A stretch of 64,000 bases of DNA from Variovorax dokdonensis (GCF_030316895.1 NZ_JASZYV010000001.1:620001-684000); one strand, 5' to 3'. Positions 1 to 10,012 are shown, counted from the stretch's first letter. Notes: generated from the letters alone by a model not told the origin. A program made the numbers and translations.

Positions 1-177
1 ATCTTCCTTGGTGTAGATGTCGTTGGTGATGGCGATCAGGTCGTACGTATCGCGCATGCGCTTGCACAGCATCTCCAGCAAGGTGGTCTTGCCCGAGCCG
101 ACCGGCCCGCCAATGCCCACGCGCAGGGGTGGCAGTCTCTTGGTGCGGTTGGGAACGTGGTGCAGTGCGGTGCTCAT
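1..177 (-). CDS. ureG: Urease accessory GTPase UreG, N-terminal part (runs off the left edge)
   Basis: UreG is the cytoplasmic SIMIBI-class GTPase that, with UreD/F/E, inserts nickel into apo-urease. Only the first 59 codons are present. After an unconserved N-terminus the reading frame gives the P-loop [11 protein letters not shown], followed by a stretch of the form [20 protein letters not shown], which is the conserved start of the UreG G domain. The ATG at 175-177 lies 35 bases after the ureF stop, in the same direction, so it continues the urease operon. Identification is firm; the rest of the gene is outside the window. Confidence 0.95.
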   Translation of the reverse strand, partial: MSTALHHVPNRTKRLPPLRVGIGGPVGSGKTTLLEMLCKRMRDTYDLIAITNDIYTKED

Positions 178-212
178 ACGGGTGCGAAGGAAGAAGGTCG
201 TTGGATCGGTGG

Positions 213-893
213 TCAGCTTCTGAAGAGCCGTGAATACTGGGTTTCGTGCCGGGCCGACAGCACGGCAAGCATGGGTGCGAAGGCTTGCCGGTCGTCATCG
301 GTCAGCGCCATGGCCCGCTCGACGGCATGGGGAATCTCGCCGGACAGGCGGCCGAGCATGCGCTGGCCGGCGCTCTGCCCGAGCGGCACCGCCTTCACCG
401 CTGCGCCCACCATGTTCTCCGCCCACCCAAACGCGAAGGCCAGGCAGCCGTCGCGGACCGAAGCATTGCAGCGCTGGGCCGCGAATGCAAAGGCCACCGG
501 ATAGCTGGCGGGCTGGTCGCGAAAGATCTCGGCGGCATCCGCGTGATGCAGCTTGAGCCATTCGACGAAGGAGTGGCCCATCTGCACGGTCTGCAGCAGG
601 AACTCGGCGCTCTCGCGAGTCTGCAGGATCCAGGCGTTGAGTCGGCCGATGCGATAGCGATCGTCCGCGCGCCAGGCGGCGATGGCCTGCGCCACCACGG
701 CCAGGTCGCCGCGCGCCAGGCTCAATTGCAGCTGATCGGAAAGCCAGGCGCCGGCCGCGTTCTCGTTGTCGACGCCTGCCATCTCGACTGCGGCTTCTAG
801 ACCCTCGGAATACGAGAACCCGCCCACGGGCAACGCAGGAGATGCGAGCCAGATGAGTTGCAGCAGGCTCGATGCGCCGATGGCTTCAGGCAT
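213..893 (-). CDS. ureF: Urease accessory protein UreF
   Basis: UreF (226 aa) is the all-helical adaptor that bridges UreD to UreG in the urease activation complex and acts as a checkpoint on GTP hydrolysis. The family signature near the N-terminus, [18 protein letters not shown], is complete, and the length is normal for the family. Its ATG shares one base with the TGA of ureE (TGATG), so the two are translationally coupled. It is followed by ureG. Nothing is missing or unusual in the protein. Confidence 0.96.
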   Translation of the reverse strand: MPEAIGASSLLQLIWLASPALPVGGFSYSEGLEAAVEMAGVDNENAAGAWLSDQLQLSLARGDLAVVAQAIAAWRADDRYRIGRLNAWILQTRESAEFLLQTVQMGHSFVEWLKLHHADAAEIFRDQPASYPVAFAFAAQRCNASVRDGCLAFAFGWAENMVGAAVKAVPLGQSAGQRMLGRLSGEIPHAVERAMALTDDDRQAFAPMLAVLSARHETQYSRLFRS

Positions 894-1456
894 CAGTGCG
901 AGTGGCCGTGATCGTGGTCGTGGCCATGCCCGTGGTCGTGATCGTGATCGTGTCCGTGGTCATGGCCATGGCCATGCCCGTGCGATTCGTGCGAGTGCCC
1001 GTGCGAGCCGTAGGCGCCGCCTTCGGGTTCGAAGGCTTCTTCCGCCTCGACCACGATCAGGTGCATGGCGCGCAGCATGTCGGCCAGCACATGGTCGGGC
1101 TCGATCTTGAGGTGGTCGGGCTTGAGTTCGATCGGCACGTGCCGGTTGCCCAGGTGATAGGCGGCGCGTGTGAGGTCGAAGGGTGTGCCGTGAGACGTGC
1201 AGTGCGTGATGCGCAGGACCGGCTGCGGCGCCGCGATCACCCGGATGAGCGAGCCATCCTCGGCCACCAGCACGTCGCCGCCACGAACGGCGGTGCCGCG
1301 CGGCAGGAAAACGCCGATGCTGCGGCCTTGCGAATCGGTGGCGTCGAAGCGGCTTTTCTGCCGAACGTCCCAATCGAGTTCGATGGTGGCTGCGCGCTTG
1401 ACGAGCACGGAGGCAAGGCCGCGGCCTTGGGGCATGAGTTTGTTGGCGGTGAGCAT
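893..1456 (-). CDS. ureE: Urease nickel metallochaperone UreE with His-rich tail
   Basis: UreE (187 aa) is the dimeric cytoplasmic chaperone that hands nickel to the UreDFG-apoprotein complex. The N-terminal peptide-binding domain (roughly 1-75) and the metal-binding domain (about 75-145, with the GNRHVPIEL motif carrying the interface His) are present. The C-terminus is a striking run of about 38 residues built almost only of His, Gly, Asp and Ser ([12 protein letters not shown] type), encoded by the low-complexity DNA at 893-1010. Such tails occur in Klebsiella-type UreE and store extra nickel. One-base overlap with ureF. The gene begins 64 bases after ureC. Confidence 0.96.
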   Translation of the reverse strand: MLTANKLMPQGRGLASVLVKRAATIELDWDVRQKSRFDATDSQGRSIGVFLPRGTAVRGGDVLVAEDGSLIRVIAAPQPVLRITHCTSHGTPFDLTRAAYHLGNRHVPIELKPDHLKIEPDHVLADMLRAMHLIVVEAEEAFEPEGGAYGSHGHSHESHGHGHGHDHGHDHDHDHGHGHDHDHGHSH

Positions 1457-1520
1457 GAGCGAATTGAAGCAGAAGGCCGCGCGCCCAACCCGGCCGCGGC
1501 CTCGTGGCGGGCGAGCGCGG

Positions 1521-3239
1521 CTAGAAAAGGAAATACCGCTGCGCCATCGGCAGCACCGTCGCCGGCTCGCAGGTCAGCAACTGTCCGTCGGCACGCACGG
1601 CGTAGGTCTGCGGATCGATCTCCATCTTCGGCGTCAGGCCGTTGTGAACCATGTTCGCCTTGCGCACGCCGCGGATGTTGCGCACGGCCGAGAGCGTCTT
1701 GGCCAGCCCGTAGCGTTCGCCGATGCCGGCGTCCAGCCCTGCCTGCGACACGAAGGTGAGCGAACTGCGGGTGAGCGAGCCACCGAAGGCGCCGAACATC
1801 GGGCGGTAGTGCACCGGCTGCGGCGTGGGGATCGACGCGTTCGCATCGCCCATGGCAGCCAGCGCGATCGAACCGCCCTTGATCACGGCAAAGGGCTTCA
1901 CGCCGAAGAATGCCGGCTTCCACACCACCAGGTCGGCCCACTTGCCCACTTCCACGCTGCCCACCTCGTGGCTGATGCCGTGCGCGATGGCGGGGTTGAT
2001 CGTGTACTTGGCCACATAGCGCTTGGCGCGGAAGTTGTCGTTGCGATCGCTGTCCTCGGGCAGGGTGCCGCGCTGCGCCTTCATCTTGTGGGCCGTCTGC
2101 CAGGTGCGGATGATCACTTCGCCCACCCGGCCCATGGCCTGGCTGTCGCTGCTCATCATGCTGATGGCGCCCAGGTCGTGGAGGATGTCCTCCGCCGCGA
2201 TGGTCTCCTTGCGGATGCGGCTTTCGGCAAAGGCCAGGTCCTCGGCAATGGCCGCGTCAAGGTGGTGGCACACCATGAGCATGTCCACGTGCTCGTCCAG
2301 CGTGTTGACGGTGTAGGGCATCGTCGGGTTGGTGGACGAGGGCAGGAAGTTGGCCTCGCCCACCACGCGCAGGATGTCCGGCGCATGGCCGCCACCCGCG
2401 CCTTCGGTGTGGAAGGCGCAGATGGCGCGCCCGCCCACGGCGGCGATGGTGTTCTCGACGAAGCCCGATTCGTTCAGCGTGTCGGAGTGGATGGCCACCT
2501 GCGTGTCGGTGGCGTCGGCCACGTCCAGGCAGTTGCTGATGGCCGACGGCGTGGTGCCCCAGTCCTCGTGCAGTTTCAGGCCGATCACGCCGGCTTCGAT
2601 CTGCTCGTGCAGGCCTTGCGGCAGGCTCGCGTTGCCTTTGCCCAGAAAGCCCAGGTTCATCGGAAATGCGTCGGCCGATTGCAGCATGCGCTCGATGTGC
2701 CAGGCGCCGGGCGTGCAGGTGGTGGCGAAGGTGCCGGTGGCCGGCCCCGTGCCGCCGCCGAGCATGGTGGTGATGCCTGAGGCCAGCGCCTCTTCGATCT
2801 GCTGCGGGCAGATGAAGTGGATGTGGCTGTCGATGCCACCAGCGGTGACGATCATGCCCTCGCAGCTGATGATCTCGGTCCCCGGGCCGATGACGATGTC
2901 CACGCCTGGCTGCACGTCCGGGTTGCCTGCCTTGCCAATGGCCACGATGCGACCGTCGCGCAGACCGATGTCGGCTTTCACGATGCCCCAGTGATCGAGG
3001 ATCAGCGCGTTGGTCATGACGGTGTCGGCCGTGCCCTCCGAGCGAGCGCGTTGCCCCTGGGCCATGCCGTCGCGGATGGTCTTTCCACCGCCGAACTTCA
3101 CTTCCTCGCCGTAGCCGCCGGCGCGCAAGGTGTAGTCCTCTTCGACCTCGACCAACAGGCCGGTGTCGGCCAGGCGAACACGGTCGCCCACGGTGGGGCC
3201 GAAGATTTCGGCGTAGGCACGCCGTCCGATCGTTGCCAT
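1521..3239 (-). CDS. ureC: Urease catalytic subunit alpha UreC
   Basis: Hydrolyses urea to ammonia and carbamate at a dinickel centre in the cytoplasm. At 572 aa it has the normal length of the separate alpha subunit. All ligands can be placed: His139 and His141 (SHIHF), the carbamylated Lys222 (GLKLHEDWG), His251, His277 and Asp365 (MSSDSQAMG), and the mobile-flap Cys324-His325-His326 (VCHHLD). Each is offset by five from the Klebsiella numbering, so the enzyme should be active. The ATG directly abuts the ureB stop (TAGATG), with an AAGGAAAA ribosome-binding site inside ureB. Confidence 0.99.
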   Translation of the reverse strand: MATIGRRAYAEIFGPTVGDRVRLADTGLLVEVEEDYTLRAGGYGEEVKFGGGKTIRDGMAQGQRARSEGTADTVMTNALILDHWGIVKADIGLRDGRIVAIGKAGNPDVQPGVDIVIGPGTEIISCEGMIVTAGGIDSHIHFICPQQIEEALASGITTMLGGGTGPATGTFATTCTPGAWHIERMLQSADAFPMNLGFLGKGNASLPQGLHEQIEAGVIGLKLHEDWGTTPSAISNCLDVADATDTQVAIHSDTLNESGFVENTIAAVGGRAICAFHTEGAGGGHAPDILRVVGEANFLPSSTNPTMPYTVNTLDEHVDMLMVCHHLDAAIAEDLAFAESRIRKETIAAEDILHDLGAISMMSSDSQAMGRVGEVIIRTWQTAHKMKAQRGTLPEDSDRNDNFRAKRYVAKYTINPAIAHGISHEVGSVEVGKWADLVVWKPAFFGVKPFAVIKGGSIALAAMGDANASIPTPQPVHYRPMFGAFGGSLTRSSLTFVSQAGLDAGIGERYGLAKTLSAVRNIRGVRKANMVHNGLTPKMEIDPQTYAVRADGQLLTCEPATVLPMAQRYFLF

Positions 3240-3545
3240 CTAGAGTTTTCCTTGGACGAGGCCGCGAAAGCCGTACACGACGCGCGCGCCGCCGAAGTCG
3301 CACAGTTCCACCGTGCGCTGCTGACCGGGTTCGAAGCGCACCGCGCTGCCGGAGGCAATGTTCAGCCGCATGCCGCGTGCCGCCTCGCGGTCGAAGTCGA
3401 GCGCGCCGTTGGTCTCGGCAAAGTGATAGTGCGAGCCGACCTGTATGGGCCGGTCCGAGCTGTTTTGCACCACCATCGTCAAGGTGCGGCGGCCGCGGTT
3501 GAGCGTGTGGTCGCCCGCCTCGGGGATGAGTTCGCCGGGAATCAT
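3240..3545 (-). CDS. ureB: Urease beta subunit UreB
   Basis: Small structural subunit (101 aa) of the (UreABC)3 urease. The family opening [19 protein letters not shown] and the conserved SHYHFAETN and [15 protein letters not shown] segments are all present. It sits between the small signal-peptide gene (11-base gap) and ureC (no gap). The upstream sequence has no strong Shine-Dalgarno, so translation may depend on coupling to the gene before it. Confidence 0.98.
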   Translation of the reverse strand: MIPGELIPEAGDHTLNRGRRTLTMVVQNSSDRPIQVGSHYHFAETNGALDFDREAARGMRLNIASGSAVRFEPGQQRTVELCDFGGARVVYGFRGLVQGKL

Positions 3546-3556
3546 GGGCCGCCGGC

Positions 3557-3736
3557 TTACTTGCGGCCGAGCCAGACGGCTGCGCCGACGGCCAGCGCCA
3601 GCGCGATGTAGACGGCGGCATCGGTGGCGTGCCAGTGCGCGCCATCCAGGCCATGGCCAGGATGCGCCAGGGCGAGGGACGAAGCGGTGAGGCCGGCCAG
3701 CGCGGCGGCGATGCGGGATGCAGTGCGTTGGGTCAT
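3557..3736 (-). CDS. Small urease-operon protein with signal peptide and C-terminal membrane segment
   Basis: A 59-codon frame between ureA and ureB. It starts [16 protein letters not shown], a signal-peptide-like segment with a cleavable-looking SLALA site. A short His-containing stretch follows ([16 protein letters not shown]), then a hydrophobic helix (about residues 41-55) and a terminal GRK. The pattern His-x-x-His near a signal peptide, inside a nickel enzyme operon, suggests a link to metal handling at the envelope, but this is inference. Not long enough for a HupE/UreJ permease. Function unknown. It is in line with the operon and separated by only 11 bases from ureB. Confidence 0.7.
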   Translation of the reverse strand: MTQRTASRIAAALAGLTASSLALAHPGHGLDGAHWHATDAAVYIALALAVGAAVWLGRK

Positions 3737-3800
3737 GGTGTCGTGCAGTTGGGACAGACAGTCAAAACAGGGCTTGCGCCAAGGCTCGGATGGCGGGCGC

Positions 3801-4103
3801 TCACACGATGGGTTGGTGGACGGTCACGAGCTTGGTGCCATCCGGGAAGGTGGCCTCGACCTGAATGTCGGGCAGCATCTCGGGCACGCCATCCATGACG
3901 TCGTCGCGGGCCAGGATGCTGCGGCCTTCGCTCATCAGCTGCGCCACGGTCTTGCCGTCGCGAGCACCTTCCATGACGGCGGCCGAGATCAGTGCGACTG
4001 CTTCCGGGTAGTTGAGCTTGAGCCCGCGTGCGCGGCGCCGTTCGGCCAGCAACGCGGCGGTGAAGAGCAGCAGCTTGTCTTTTTCTCTGGGTGTCAGTTC
4101 CAT
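3801..4103 (-). CDS. ureA: Urease gamma subunit UreA
   Basis: 100-aa structural subunit of urease and first gene of the visible urease operon. The start [20 protein letters not shown] was chosen because it matches the family start exactly; an upstream in-frame extension to 4289 would cross the divergent promoter region. The motifs [17 protein letters not shown] and VTVHQPI at the C-terminus are typical. The upstream neighbour is divergent (permease-kinase at 4201), so the 97 bases in between must hold the promoters of both. ureD, which normally precedes ureA in related operons, is not here. Confidence 0.98.
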   Translation of the reverse strand: MELTPREKDKLLLFTAALLAERRRARGLKLNYPEAVALISAAVMEGARDGKTVAQLMSEGRSILARDDVMDGVPEMLPDIQVEATFPDGTKLVTVHQPIV

Positions 4104-4200
4104 TGGGGTCGATGGCGTTGGCAGCCGAGGGCAGATGCAACGATCATGCCTCAAACCTTTAACAACTGTTGCTCGGCACGAGTGTTGCAGCCTGGGCGGC
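4104..4200. promoter_or_regulatory. Divergent control region between ureA and the permease-kinase gene
   Basis: The only non-coding DNA between the leftward urease operon and the rightward permease-kinase/regulator pair. It is AT-richer than its surroundings in the middle (around 4146-4170) and contains small dyads such as CAAC-T-GTTG near 4166. It is a natural place for the LuxR-type regulator at 7674 to act, but no operator can be assigned. Confidence 0.5.
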
Positions 4201-7200
4201 GTGAGCTCTCTTTCTTCCAGCACCGCTGCCGACCCGATGGCCGACGCCGCGTCCCCGACCGTGGACGCCGCGCCGCAGCGGATCGTCAAGGTCCGGCGCG
4301 ACTACAACAGCTGGGTGGCCAGCGAGACGCTGGAAGACTACGCCCTGCGCTTCACGCCTCAGCGCTCGCGCAAGTGGTCCGAATGGAAGGTGGCCAACAC
4401 CGCCTTCGGCGCTGCCTCCTTCCTCATCCTGGAGGCGGTGGGCGCCACTTTGCTGGTGCAGTACGGCTTTATCAATGCCTTCTGGGCGATCCTGTGCACG
4501 GGGCTGATCATCTTCCTCGCCGGTCTGCCCATCAGCGTCTACGCCGCCCGTTACGGCGTTGACATGGACCTGCTGACCCGTGGCGCCGGCTTCGGCTACA
4601 TCGGCTCGACGATCACGTCCCTCATCTACGCGAGCTTCACTTTCATCTTCTTCGCGCTCGAAGCGGCCGTGATGGCCTATGCGCTGGAACTGGCCCTCGG
4701 CATTCCGCCGGCGTGGGGTTACTTGGTGTGCGCACTGGTGGTGATTCCGCTGGTGACGCACGGCGTGTCTGCCATCAGCCGCCTGCAGTTGTGGACGCAG
4801 CCCATCTGGCTGCTGATGCTGGTGGTGCCCTTTGTTTATGTCTTGATGCGCGATCCTGGTGCATTCGAAGGCATCACGCACTACAACGGAGCGAAGAGCG
4901 CTTTTCCGGATTTCCAATTGCCCCTGTTTGGTGCGGCCCTGACGGTGGGCATTGCGCTCATCACGCAAATGGGCGAGCAGGCCGACTACCTGCGCTTCAT
5001 GCCCGCGCGCACGACATCCACGCGGGGACGCTGGTGGCTGGGTGTGCTGGCAGGCGGACCGGGCTGGGTGGTGCTGGGCGTGGCCAAGATGCTGGGTGGT
5101 GCGCTGCTGGCGTACCTGGCCATCTCGCACATGGTGCCGCCCGAGCGCGCGGTCGATCCCAACCAGATGTACCTGGCGGCCTATGAATACGTCTTCCCGA
5201 ACTACGCCTGGGCCGTGTGGGCGACGGCGCTGTTCGTCGTCATCTCGCAGCTGAAGATCAACGTCACCAACGCCTATGCGGGCTCGCTGGCCTGGAGCAA
5301 TTTCTTCTCGCGCGTGACGCACAGCCATCCGGGCCGCGTGGTGTGGGTGGTGTTCAACACGCTCATTGCCTTCATGCTGATGGAGATGGACGTGTTCGAG
5401 GCGCTGGGCGATGTGCTGGGCCTGTACGCCAACATCGCCATCGCCTGGATGATGGCGGTGGTGGCCGATCTGGTCATCAACAAGCCGCTGGGCTTGTCAC
5501 CGCCGGGCATCGAGTTCAAGCGGGCCCATCTGTGGGACATCAATCCGGTGGGCGTGGGCGCGATGGCGCTGGCGTCCGGGCTGTCGATCGTCGCGCACCT
5601 GGGGTTCCTGGGGCCGCTGGCCCAGGCCTTCTCCGCGCTCATCGCCCTTGGAACGGCCTTCGTCGCCGCGCCGATCATCGCCTGGGCCACGCGCGGCAAG
5701 TACTACCTGGCGCGCAGCGAGCCTGCCAAGGCAAATGCGGGGCAGCAGACGCTGCGCTGCGTGATCTGCGAGCGCAGCTACGAAGGTCCGGACATGGCGC
5801 ACTGCCCGGCCTACCAGGGCCCGATCTGCTCGCTGTGCTGCACGCTGGACGCACGCTGCGGCGACCTGTGCAAGCCACAGGCGAGCCTGGCTGCGCAATG
5901 GTCGGCCGCGTTGCGCACCGTGCTGCCCCGACGCAGCTGGCGCTACCTGGACACCGGCCTGGGCCACTTCCTGCTGCTCATGCTGGTGATCGTGCCGCTG
6001 CTGGCGGCCGTGTTCGGCGTGCTCTATCGGCAGGAATTGCGGGCACTGGCCGATTCCGACGTGGCCGCTGCTGCGGCGCATGCGTTGCGTGCGGGCTTTC
6101 TCAAGGCGTCGATGGCGCTGCTGTTGATCGCCGGCATCGTCGCCTGGTGGCTGGTGCTGGCGCATCAGAGCCGAAAGGTGGCGCAGGAAGAATCGAACCG
6201 GCAGACGCACCTGCTCATGCGCGAGATCGAATTGCATCGCGAGACCGACCGCGCCCTGCAGGCCGCCAAGCGCAATGCCGATGCGGCCAACCAGGCCAAG
6301 AGCCGCTACATCAGCGCCATCAGCCATGAGTTGCGCACGCCGCTCAACAGCATCTTGGGCTACGCGCAGCTCCTGGGCGAGGACCAGGCCGTGCCGCCGC
6401 ATCGTCGCCAGGCGGTGGCAGTGATCAAGCGCGGTGGCGAACACCTGCTGCAGCTGATCGAAGGCACGCTGGACATCGCCCACATCGAGGCCGGCAAGCT
6501 CACGCTGCATGCGCGCCCGATGCCGTTCGCGCAGGTCATGCAGGAGCTGGCCGACATGTTCGAGCTGCAGGCCGAGGACAAGGGCCTGCAGTTCCGCTTC
6601 GAACCGACGGGCCAGTTGCCCGCCCTGGTTCGCGCCGATGAAAAGCGGGTGCGGCAGATCCTGATCAACCTGCTGGGCAATGCCATCAAGTTCACCACGA
6701 AGGGCCAGGTCAGCTTCCGGCTGCGCTATGCGCGCGAGTTCGCCACGCTGGAGATCGAGGACACCGGCCCCGGCATGTCGGCCGAAGAAGTGCAGCGCGT
6801 GTTCGAGCCCTTTGCGCGCGGCGTGGGCGTGGCGGTCGGCGGCGCCGGCCTCGGCCTGACCATCGCCAAGATGCTCACCGACCTGATGGGCGGCGAAATG
6901 TCGGTGCAAAGCACGCCGGACGTCGGCTCGTCGTTTCGCGTGCGCCTGTTTCTGCCACGCGTGCATGACACGCCCCTGGGCGAAACCGGCGTGCCGCGGC
7001 CCAACCCGTCGATGGCGCGGCGCGGCTACGAAGGCCGGCGTCGCCGCGTGCTGGTGGTGGACAACGAGGAGGCGGACCGCCAGCTCCTGGTGGACGTGCT
7101 CGCGCCGATGGGATTCGAGCTGCGCACAGCGGCCAGCGGCCACGATGCGCTCGACCTGATCGCCGCCGGCCTGCGGCCCGATGCGATGTTCGTCGATCTG

Positions 7201-7671
7201 GCGATGCCCGGCATCGACGGCTGGGAGACCATCCGCCGTGCCCGCCGCCTGGGCCTGGAGCGCACCGCGGTGGCCATCGTCTCGGCCAATGCCTTCGACA
7301 AGCGACTGGACAACGACGTGGGCATCACGCCTGAGGACTTCATCGTCAAGCCGGTGCGCCATAGCGAACTGCTCGACTGGCTGGAGCGGCAGCTGCAGCT
7401 GCGCTGGACGGCGCAGCCCGTCGCTGCGGCAGATCCGGTGCGCGACGCCGCGCCGGCGGTGCTGGTCGTTCCGGCCATCCAGCACATCCGCCGGCTCGAG
7501 GAGGCGGTGAGTCTGGGTTACCTTCGCGGCATCATGACGCAGCTCGACGAGATCGAGCGCGCGCAGCCCGAATGCGCCGGCTGGTCGGAGCGCCAGCGCG
7601 CGTTGGCGCGCCGCTTCGAGCTCGACGCGCTCAGCCGTTCGCTGGCCGAATCCATTGAATCCGCATCCTGA
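4201..7671 (+). CDS. NCS1-family permease fused to hybrid histidine kinase (transporter-sensor)
   Basis: About 1156 aa. Residues about 30-500 are a complete NCS1 nucleobase/allantoin-type symporter of about 12 helices ([38 protein letters not shown]). Residues 520-560 form a Cys cluster (CxxC, then CSLCC, C and C), possibly a metal site. Two more helices follow (about 588-608 and 640-658), then a DHp domain with phospho-acceptor His709 (SHELRTPLN), a HATPase domain ([10 protein letters not shown] about 823; DTGPGM about 855) and a receiver with Asp999 ([11 protein letters not shown]). The logic resembles CbrA, an SLC5-kinase fusion. Start: GTG 4201 preferred; ATG 4237 is possible; longer frames reach into ureA. 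The substrate is unknown; the urease genes next door suggest a ureide, purine or pyrimidine. Confidence 0.9.
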   Translation: MSSLSSSTAADPMADAASPTVDAAPQRIVKVRRDYNSWVASETLEDYALRFTPQRSRKWSEWKVANTAFGAASFLILEAVGATLLVQYGFINAFWAILCTGLIIFLAGLPISVYAARYGVDMDLLTRGAGFGYIGSTITSLIYASFTFIFFALEAAVMAYALELALGIPPAWGYLVCALVVIPLVTHGVSAISRLQLWTQPIWLLMLVVPFVYVLMRDPGAFEGITHYNGAKSAFPDFQLPLFGAALTVGIALITQMGEQADYLRFMPARTTSTRGRWWLGVLAGGPGWVVLGVAKMLGGALLAYLAISHMVPPERAVDPNQMYLAAYEYVFPNYAWAVWATALFVVISQLKINVTNAYAGSLAWSNFFSRVTHSHPGRVVWVVFNTLIAFMLMEMDVFEALGDVLGLYANIAIAWMMAVVADLVINKPLGLSPPGIEFKRAHLWDINPVGVGAMALASGLSIVAHLGFLGPLAQAFSALIALGTAFVAAPIIAWATRGKYYLARSEPAKANAGQQTLRCVICERSYEGPDMAHCPAYQGPICSLCCTLDARCGDLCKPQASLAAQWSAALRTVLPRRSWRYLDTGLGHFLLLMLVIVPLLAAVFGVLYRQELRALADSDVAAAAAHALRAGFLKASMALLLIAGIVAWWLVLAHQSRKVAQEESNRQTHLLMREIELHRETDRALQAAKRNADAANQAKSRYISAISHELRTPLNSILGYAQLLGEDQAVPPHRRQAVAVIKRGGEHLLQLIEGTLDIAHIEAGKLTLHARPMPFAQVMQELADMFELQAEDKGLQFRFEPTGQLPALVRADEKRVRQILINLLGNAIKFTTKGQVSFRLRYAREFATLEIEDTGPGMSAEEVQRVFEPFARGVGVAVGGAGLGLTIAKMLTDLMGGEMSVQSTPDVGSSFRVRLFLPRVHDTPLGETGVPRPNPSMARRGYEGRRRRVLVVDNEEADRQLLVDVLAPMGFELRTAASGHDALDLIAAGLRPDAMFVDLAMPGIDGWETIRRARRLGLERTAVAIVSANAFDKRLDNDVGITPEDFIVKPVRHSELLDWLERQLQLRWTAQPVAAADPVRDAAPAVLVVPAIQHIRRLEEAVSLGYLRGIMTQLDEIERAQPECAGWSERQRALARRFELDALSRSLAESIESAS

Positions 7672-7673
7672 GG

Positions 7674-8702
7674 ATGATGAGCACCGACACCGACAAGCCC
7701 GCAACTGCCTCGCTGGCGCTGAGCCTTCGCGACAGCGCGGACAGCAGCGACCTGGTGCTGATCGTGGATGACGTGCCCGACAACCTGGCCGTGCTGCACG
7801 ATGCGCTCGACGAATCGGGCTACACCGTGCTGGTGGCCACCAATGGCGAGCAGGCCCTGGCGCGGGCGGCGCAGGCGCGGCCGGACATCGTTCTGCTCGA
7901 CGCCATGATGCCGGGGCTGGACGGCTTCGAGGTAGCGCGCCGGCTGAAGGCCGATGCCGCCACTGCGGCCATCCCCATCATCTTCATGACCGGTCTGACC
8001 GAGACCGAGCATCTGGTGGCGGCGCTGGAGGCGGGCGGCGTGGACTACGTGACCAAGCCGATCAAGCCCAAGGAAGTGCTGGCCCGCATGAACGTGCATC
8101 TGCAAGGCGCGCGCGCGGCCCGGCAGCAGGCTCGGCAGGCGGGGCAGGCCCGCAATGCGCTGGACGCCTTCGGCTATGCCAGTGCCACCGTGCGTTGGCC
8201 GCAGGGCCGAATCATCTGGCAGACCGGGCTGGCACGCGAGCTGTTCCAGCGCTATTTCGGTACCCAGGCGCCAGATGCGCCGCAGCTGGTGCTCGACTGG
8301 CTGCGCCGCCATCTCGACGACGCCGTGGCGCGCCTGGTCGAGCCACCGCCGCTGCAGGTCATGCAAGGAGGCAGCAGCCTGAGCATCCGCCTGCACCAGC
8401 AGACGGGGCATGACGACGGCCACGACGAATGGCTCATCATCCTGCGCGAGACCTCCGACAGCTCGGTGATCGAAACCATGAGCGTCGCGCTCAAGCTCAC
8501 CCCGCGCGAGGCCGAGGTGCTCTACTGGGTCATCAAGGGCAAGACCAACCGCGACATCGGCGAGATCATCGGCAGCAGCCCCGCCACGGCCAAGAAGCAC
8601 CTGGAACGTGTGTACGTCAAGCTCGGCGTCGAGACGCGCACGGCTGCGGCTGGCGTGGCCTTGCGCAAGATTCGCGAGTTGCAGCCCGGCTTCGAGATCT
8701 GA
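7674..8702 (+). CDS. LuxR/NarL-type response regulator, probable partner of the permease-kinase
   Basis: 342 aa. An N-terminal receiver (about 26-145) carries the acidic pair in LIVDDVPDN, phospho-acceptor Asp76 (VLLDAMMPGLDG) and the conserved Lys in DYVTKPIKP. A middle region of about 110 residues has no domain I recognise. The C-terminal HTH (about 270-332) reads LTPREAEVLYWVIKGKTNRDI, a classic LuxR helix-turn-helix. The GAGG of the preceding stop region (TGAGGATGATG) provides the ribosome site; only two bases separate the genes, so kinase and regulator are co-made. Likely targets are the divergent urease operon and its own operon; that is inference. Confidence 0.92.
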   Translation: MMSTDTDKPATASLALSLRDSADSSDLVLIVDDVPDNLAVLHDALDESGYTVLVATNGEQALARAAQARPDIVLLDAMMPGLDGFEVARRLKADAATAAIPIIFMTGLTETEHLVAALEAGGVDYVTKPIKPKEVLARMNVHLQGARAARQQARQAGQARNALDAFGYASATVRWPQGRIIWQTGLARELFQRYFGTQAPDAPQLVLDWLRRHLDDAVARLVEPPPLQVMQGGSSLSIRLHQQTGHDDGHDEWLIILRETSDSSVIETMSVALKLTPREAEVLYWVIKGKTNRDIGEIIGSSPATAKKHLERVYVKLGVETRTAAAGVALRKIRELQPGFEI

Positions 8703-8735
8703 CGCGCCGGGCACCGCCTTCGCGGACGCACGCCG

Positions 8736-9269
8736 ATGCCGGCCTTGCGACAGAATGGCGGGCTACTCATCCAGAGCCGCTCCAGCTGCGTGACCACCAA
8801 GACCTCGAACCTCCGTTTTCGCCAAGCCACCCGTGATGACCTGGTCGCCATCGTGCAGATGCTGGCCGACGATCCGCTGGGTGCGCAGCGCGAACGTCTT
8901 GCCGATCCCTTGCCGCCGTCGTACCTGCAGGCCTTCGAGGCCATCGAGCGCGATCCCAACAATGAACTGGTGGTGGCCGAGGACGACGCCGGTGGCGTGG
9001 TGGGTGTTCTGCAGCTCACCTGCACGCCCTACATCACCCATCAAGGCGGCTGGCGCGCCACCATCGAAGGCGTGCGGGTCCACAAGTCCTGTCGATCGTC
9101 CGGGGTGGGCAGGCAGTTGTTCGAATGGGCGATCGGCCGTGCGCGCGAACGCGGCTGCCATCTGGTTCAGTTGACCACCGACAAGCAACGCCCCGATGCG
9201 TTGCGCTTCTACGAGCAACTGGGCTTCGTCGCCTCGCACGAGGGGATGAAGCTCAAGCTGGCGCTCTGA
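8736..9269 (+). CDS. GNAT-family N-acetyltransferase
   Basis: 177 aa from ATG 8736; the true start may be GTG 8790, since the fold begins at NLRFRQATRDD. It has the GNAT layout: strand 1, a helical acceptor region, then the acetyl-CoA site VRVHKSCRSSGVGRQLFEWA (Q/R-x-x-G-x-G/A form) and the late motif ALRFYEQLGF. The acceptor is unknown; many such proteins acetylate small amines or antibiotics. It lies between the two-component system and a GST with no clear operon link. Confidence 0.9.
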   Translation: MPALRQNGGLLIQSRSSCVTTKTSNLRFRQATRDDLVAIVQMLADDPLGAQRERLADPLPPSYLQAFEAIERDPNNELVVAEDDAGGVVGVLQLTCTPYITHQGGWRATIEGVRVHKSCRSSGVGRQLFEWAIGRARERGCHLVQLTTDKQRPDALRFYEQLGFVASHEGMKLKLAL

Positions 9270-9315
9270 CGCGCGTTGGTCGCGCAGATTCATTCAACGA
9301 GGAGAAGGACGCTTC

Positions 9316-9972
9316 ATGTACAAGCTCTACGGTTTCGCCCAGTCGGGCAACACCTTCAAGGTCGCGATGATGTTGCAGGCACTGCGCCAGCCCTGGGAGC
9401 CGGTTCACGTGCCCTTCGGCGAGTTCGTCGGCGGCCTGACGCGCACCGACGCCTGGCGCGAGGCCAACAACCCGATGGGCGAAGTGCCGATCCTGCAGGA
9501 CGAGGACGGCCGGCGCATGAGCCAGTCCGGCGTCATCCTCACGCGGCTGGCGCGCCGGCATGGCGCTTTCGGCGGCGCGACCGAGGAAGAGCAGGACGAG
9601 GCGCTGCGCTGGATGTTCTTCGACAACCACAAGTTCACCAGCTTCCTGGCCACCTGGCGGTTCATGAAGAGCTTCGCGCCGGTGGCGCCCGATCCGGCGC
9701 TCGAGAAGTTCTTGCGCGGCCGCGTCGAAGGCGCCTTCGCGGTGGTCGAAAAGCACCTGGCGTCGCGTGAATGGATGGTGGGCACGCAGCCGACGATCGC
9801 CGACATCTCGCTGGCCGGCTACCTGTACTACCCGCCCGAAGAAAGCGGCTACGACATCGGCCGCGACTACCCGGCCATGGCGCGCTGGCTCGACCGCCTG
9901 CAGCAGAACCTGCCGGGCTGGAAGCCACCCTACGAACTGCTGCCGGGCGAGCGCATCGCACCCAAGCGTTGA
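9316..9972 (+). CDS. Glutathione S-transferase family protein
   Basis: 218 aa. The N-terminal thioredoxin-like domain (about 1-80) includes the cis-Pro motif NPMGEVPIL and the glutathione-contacting SQSGVIL. The C-terminal helical domain has the N-capping box TIADISLAGYLYY. The candidate catalytic Ser lies in FAQSGNTFK. The ATG is preceded by a good GAGGAGAAGG site. The acceptor substrate cannot be told from sequence. Monocistronic, convergent with the gene ending at 10013. Confidence 0.93.
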   Translation: MYKLYGFAQSGNTFKVAMMLQALRQPWEPVHVPFGEFVGGLTRTDAWREANNPMGEVPILQDEDGRRMSQSGVILTRLARRHGAFGGATEEEQDEALRWMFFDNHKFTSFLATWRFMKSFAPVAPDPALEKFLRGRVEGAFAVVEKHLASREWMVGTQPTIADISLAGYLYYPPEESGYDIGRDYPAMARWLDRLQQNLPGWKPPYELLPGERIAPKR

Positions 9973-10012
9973 AGGTACGCCGATGCAGGCGGGGCGCAGG
10001 CCCCCGCGTGCA

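Noticed and set aside
893..1010. Simple-sequence repeat that could be non-coding
   Set aside because: It is in frame and encodes the His-rich tail of UreE, a known family feature.
3557..3736. HupE/UreJ nickel permease
   Set aside because: Those are about 190-aa multi-helix proteins; this frame has a signal peptide and one helix only.
4012..4200. An N-terminal extension of the permease-kinase that would overlap ureA
   Set aside because: The extra 63 residues are Ser/Arg-rich and unlike NCS1 N-termini, and the extension would run through ureA and the divergent promoter; GTG 4201 or ATG 4237 is more likely.
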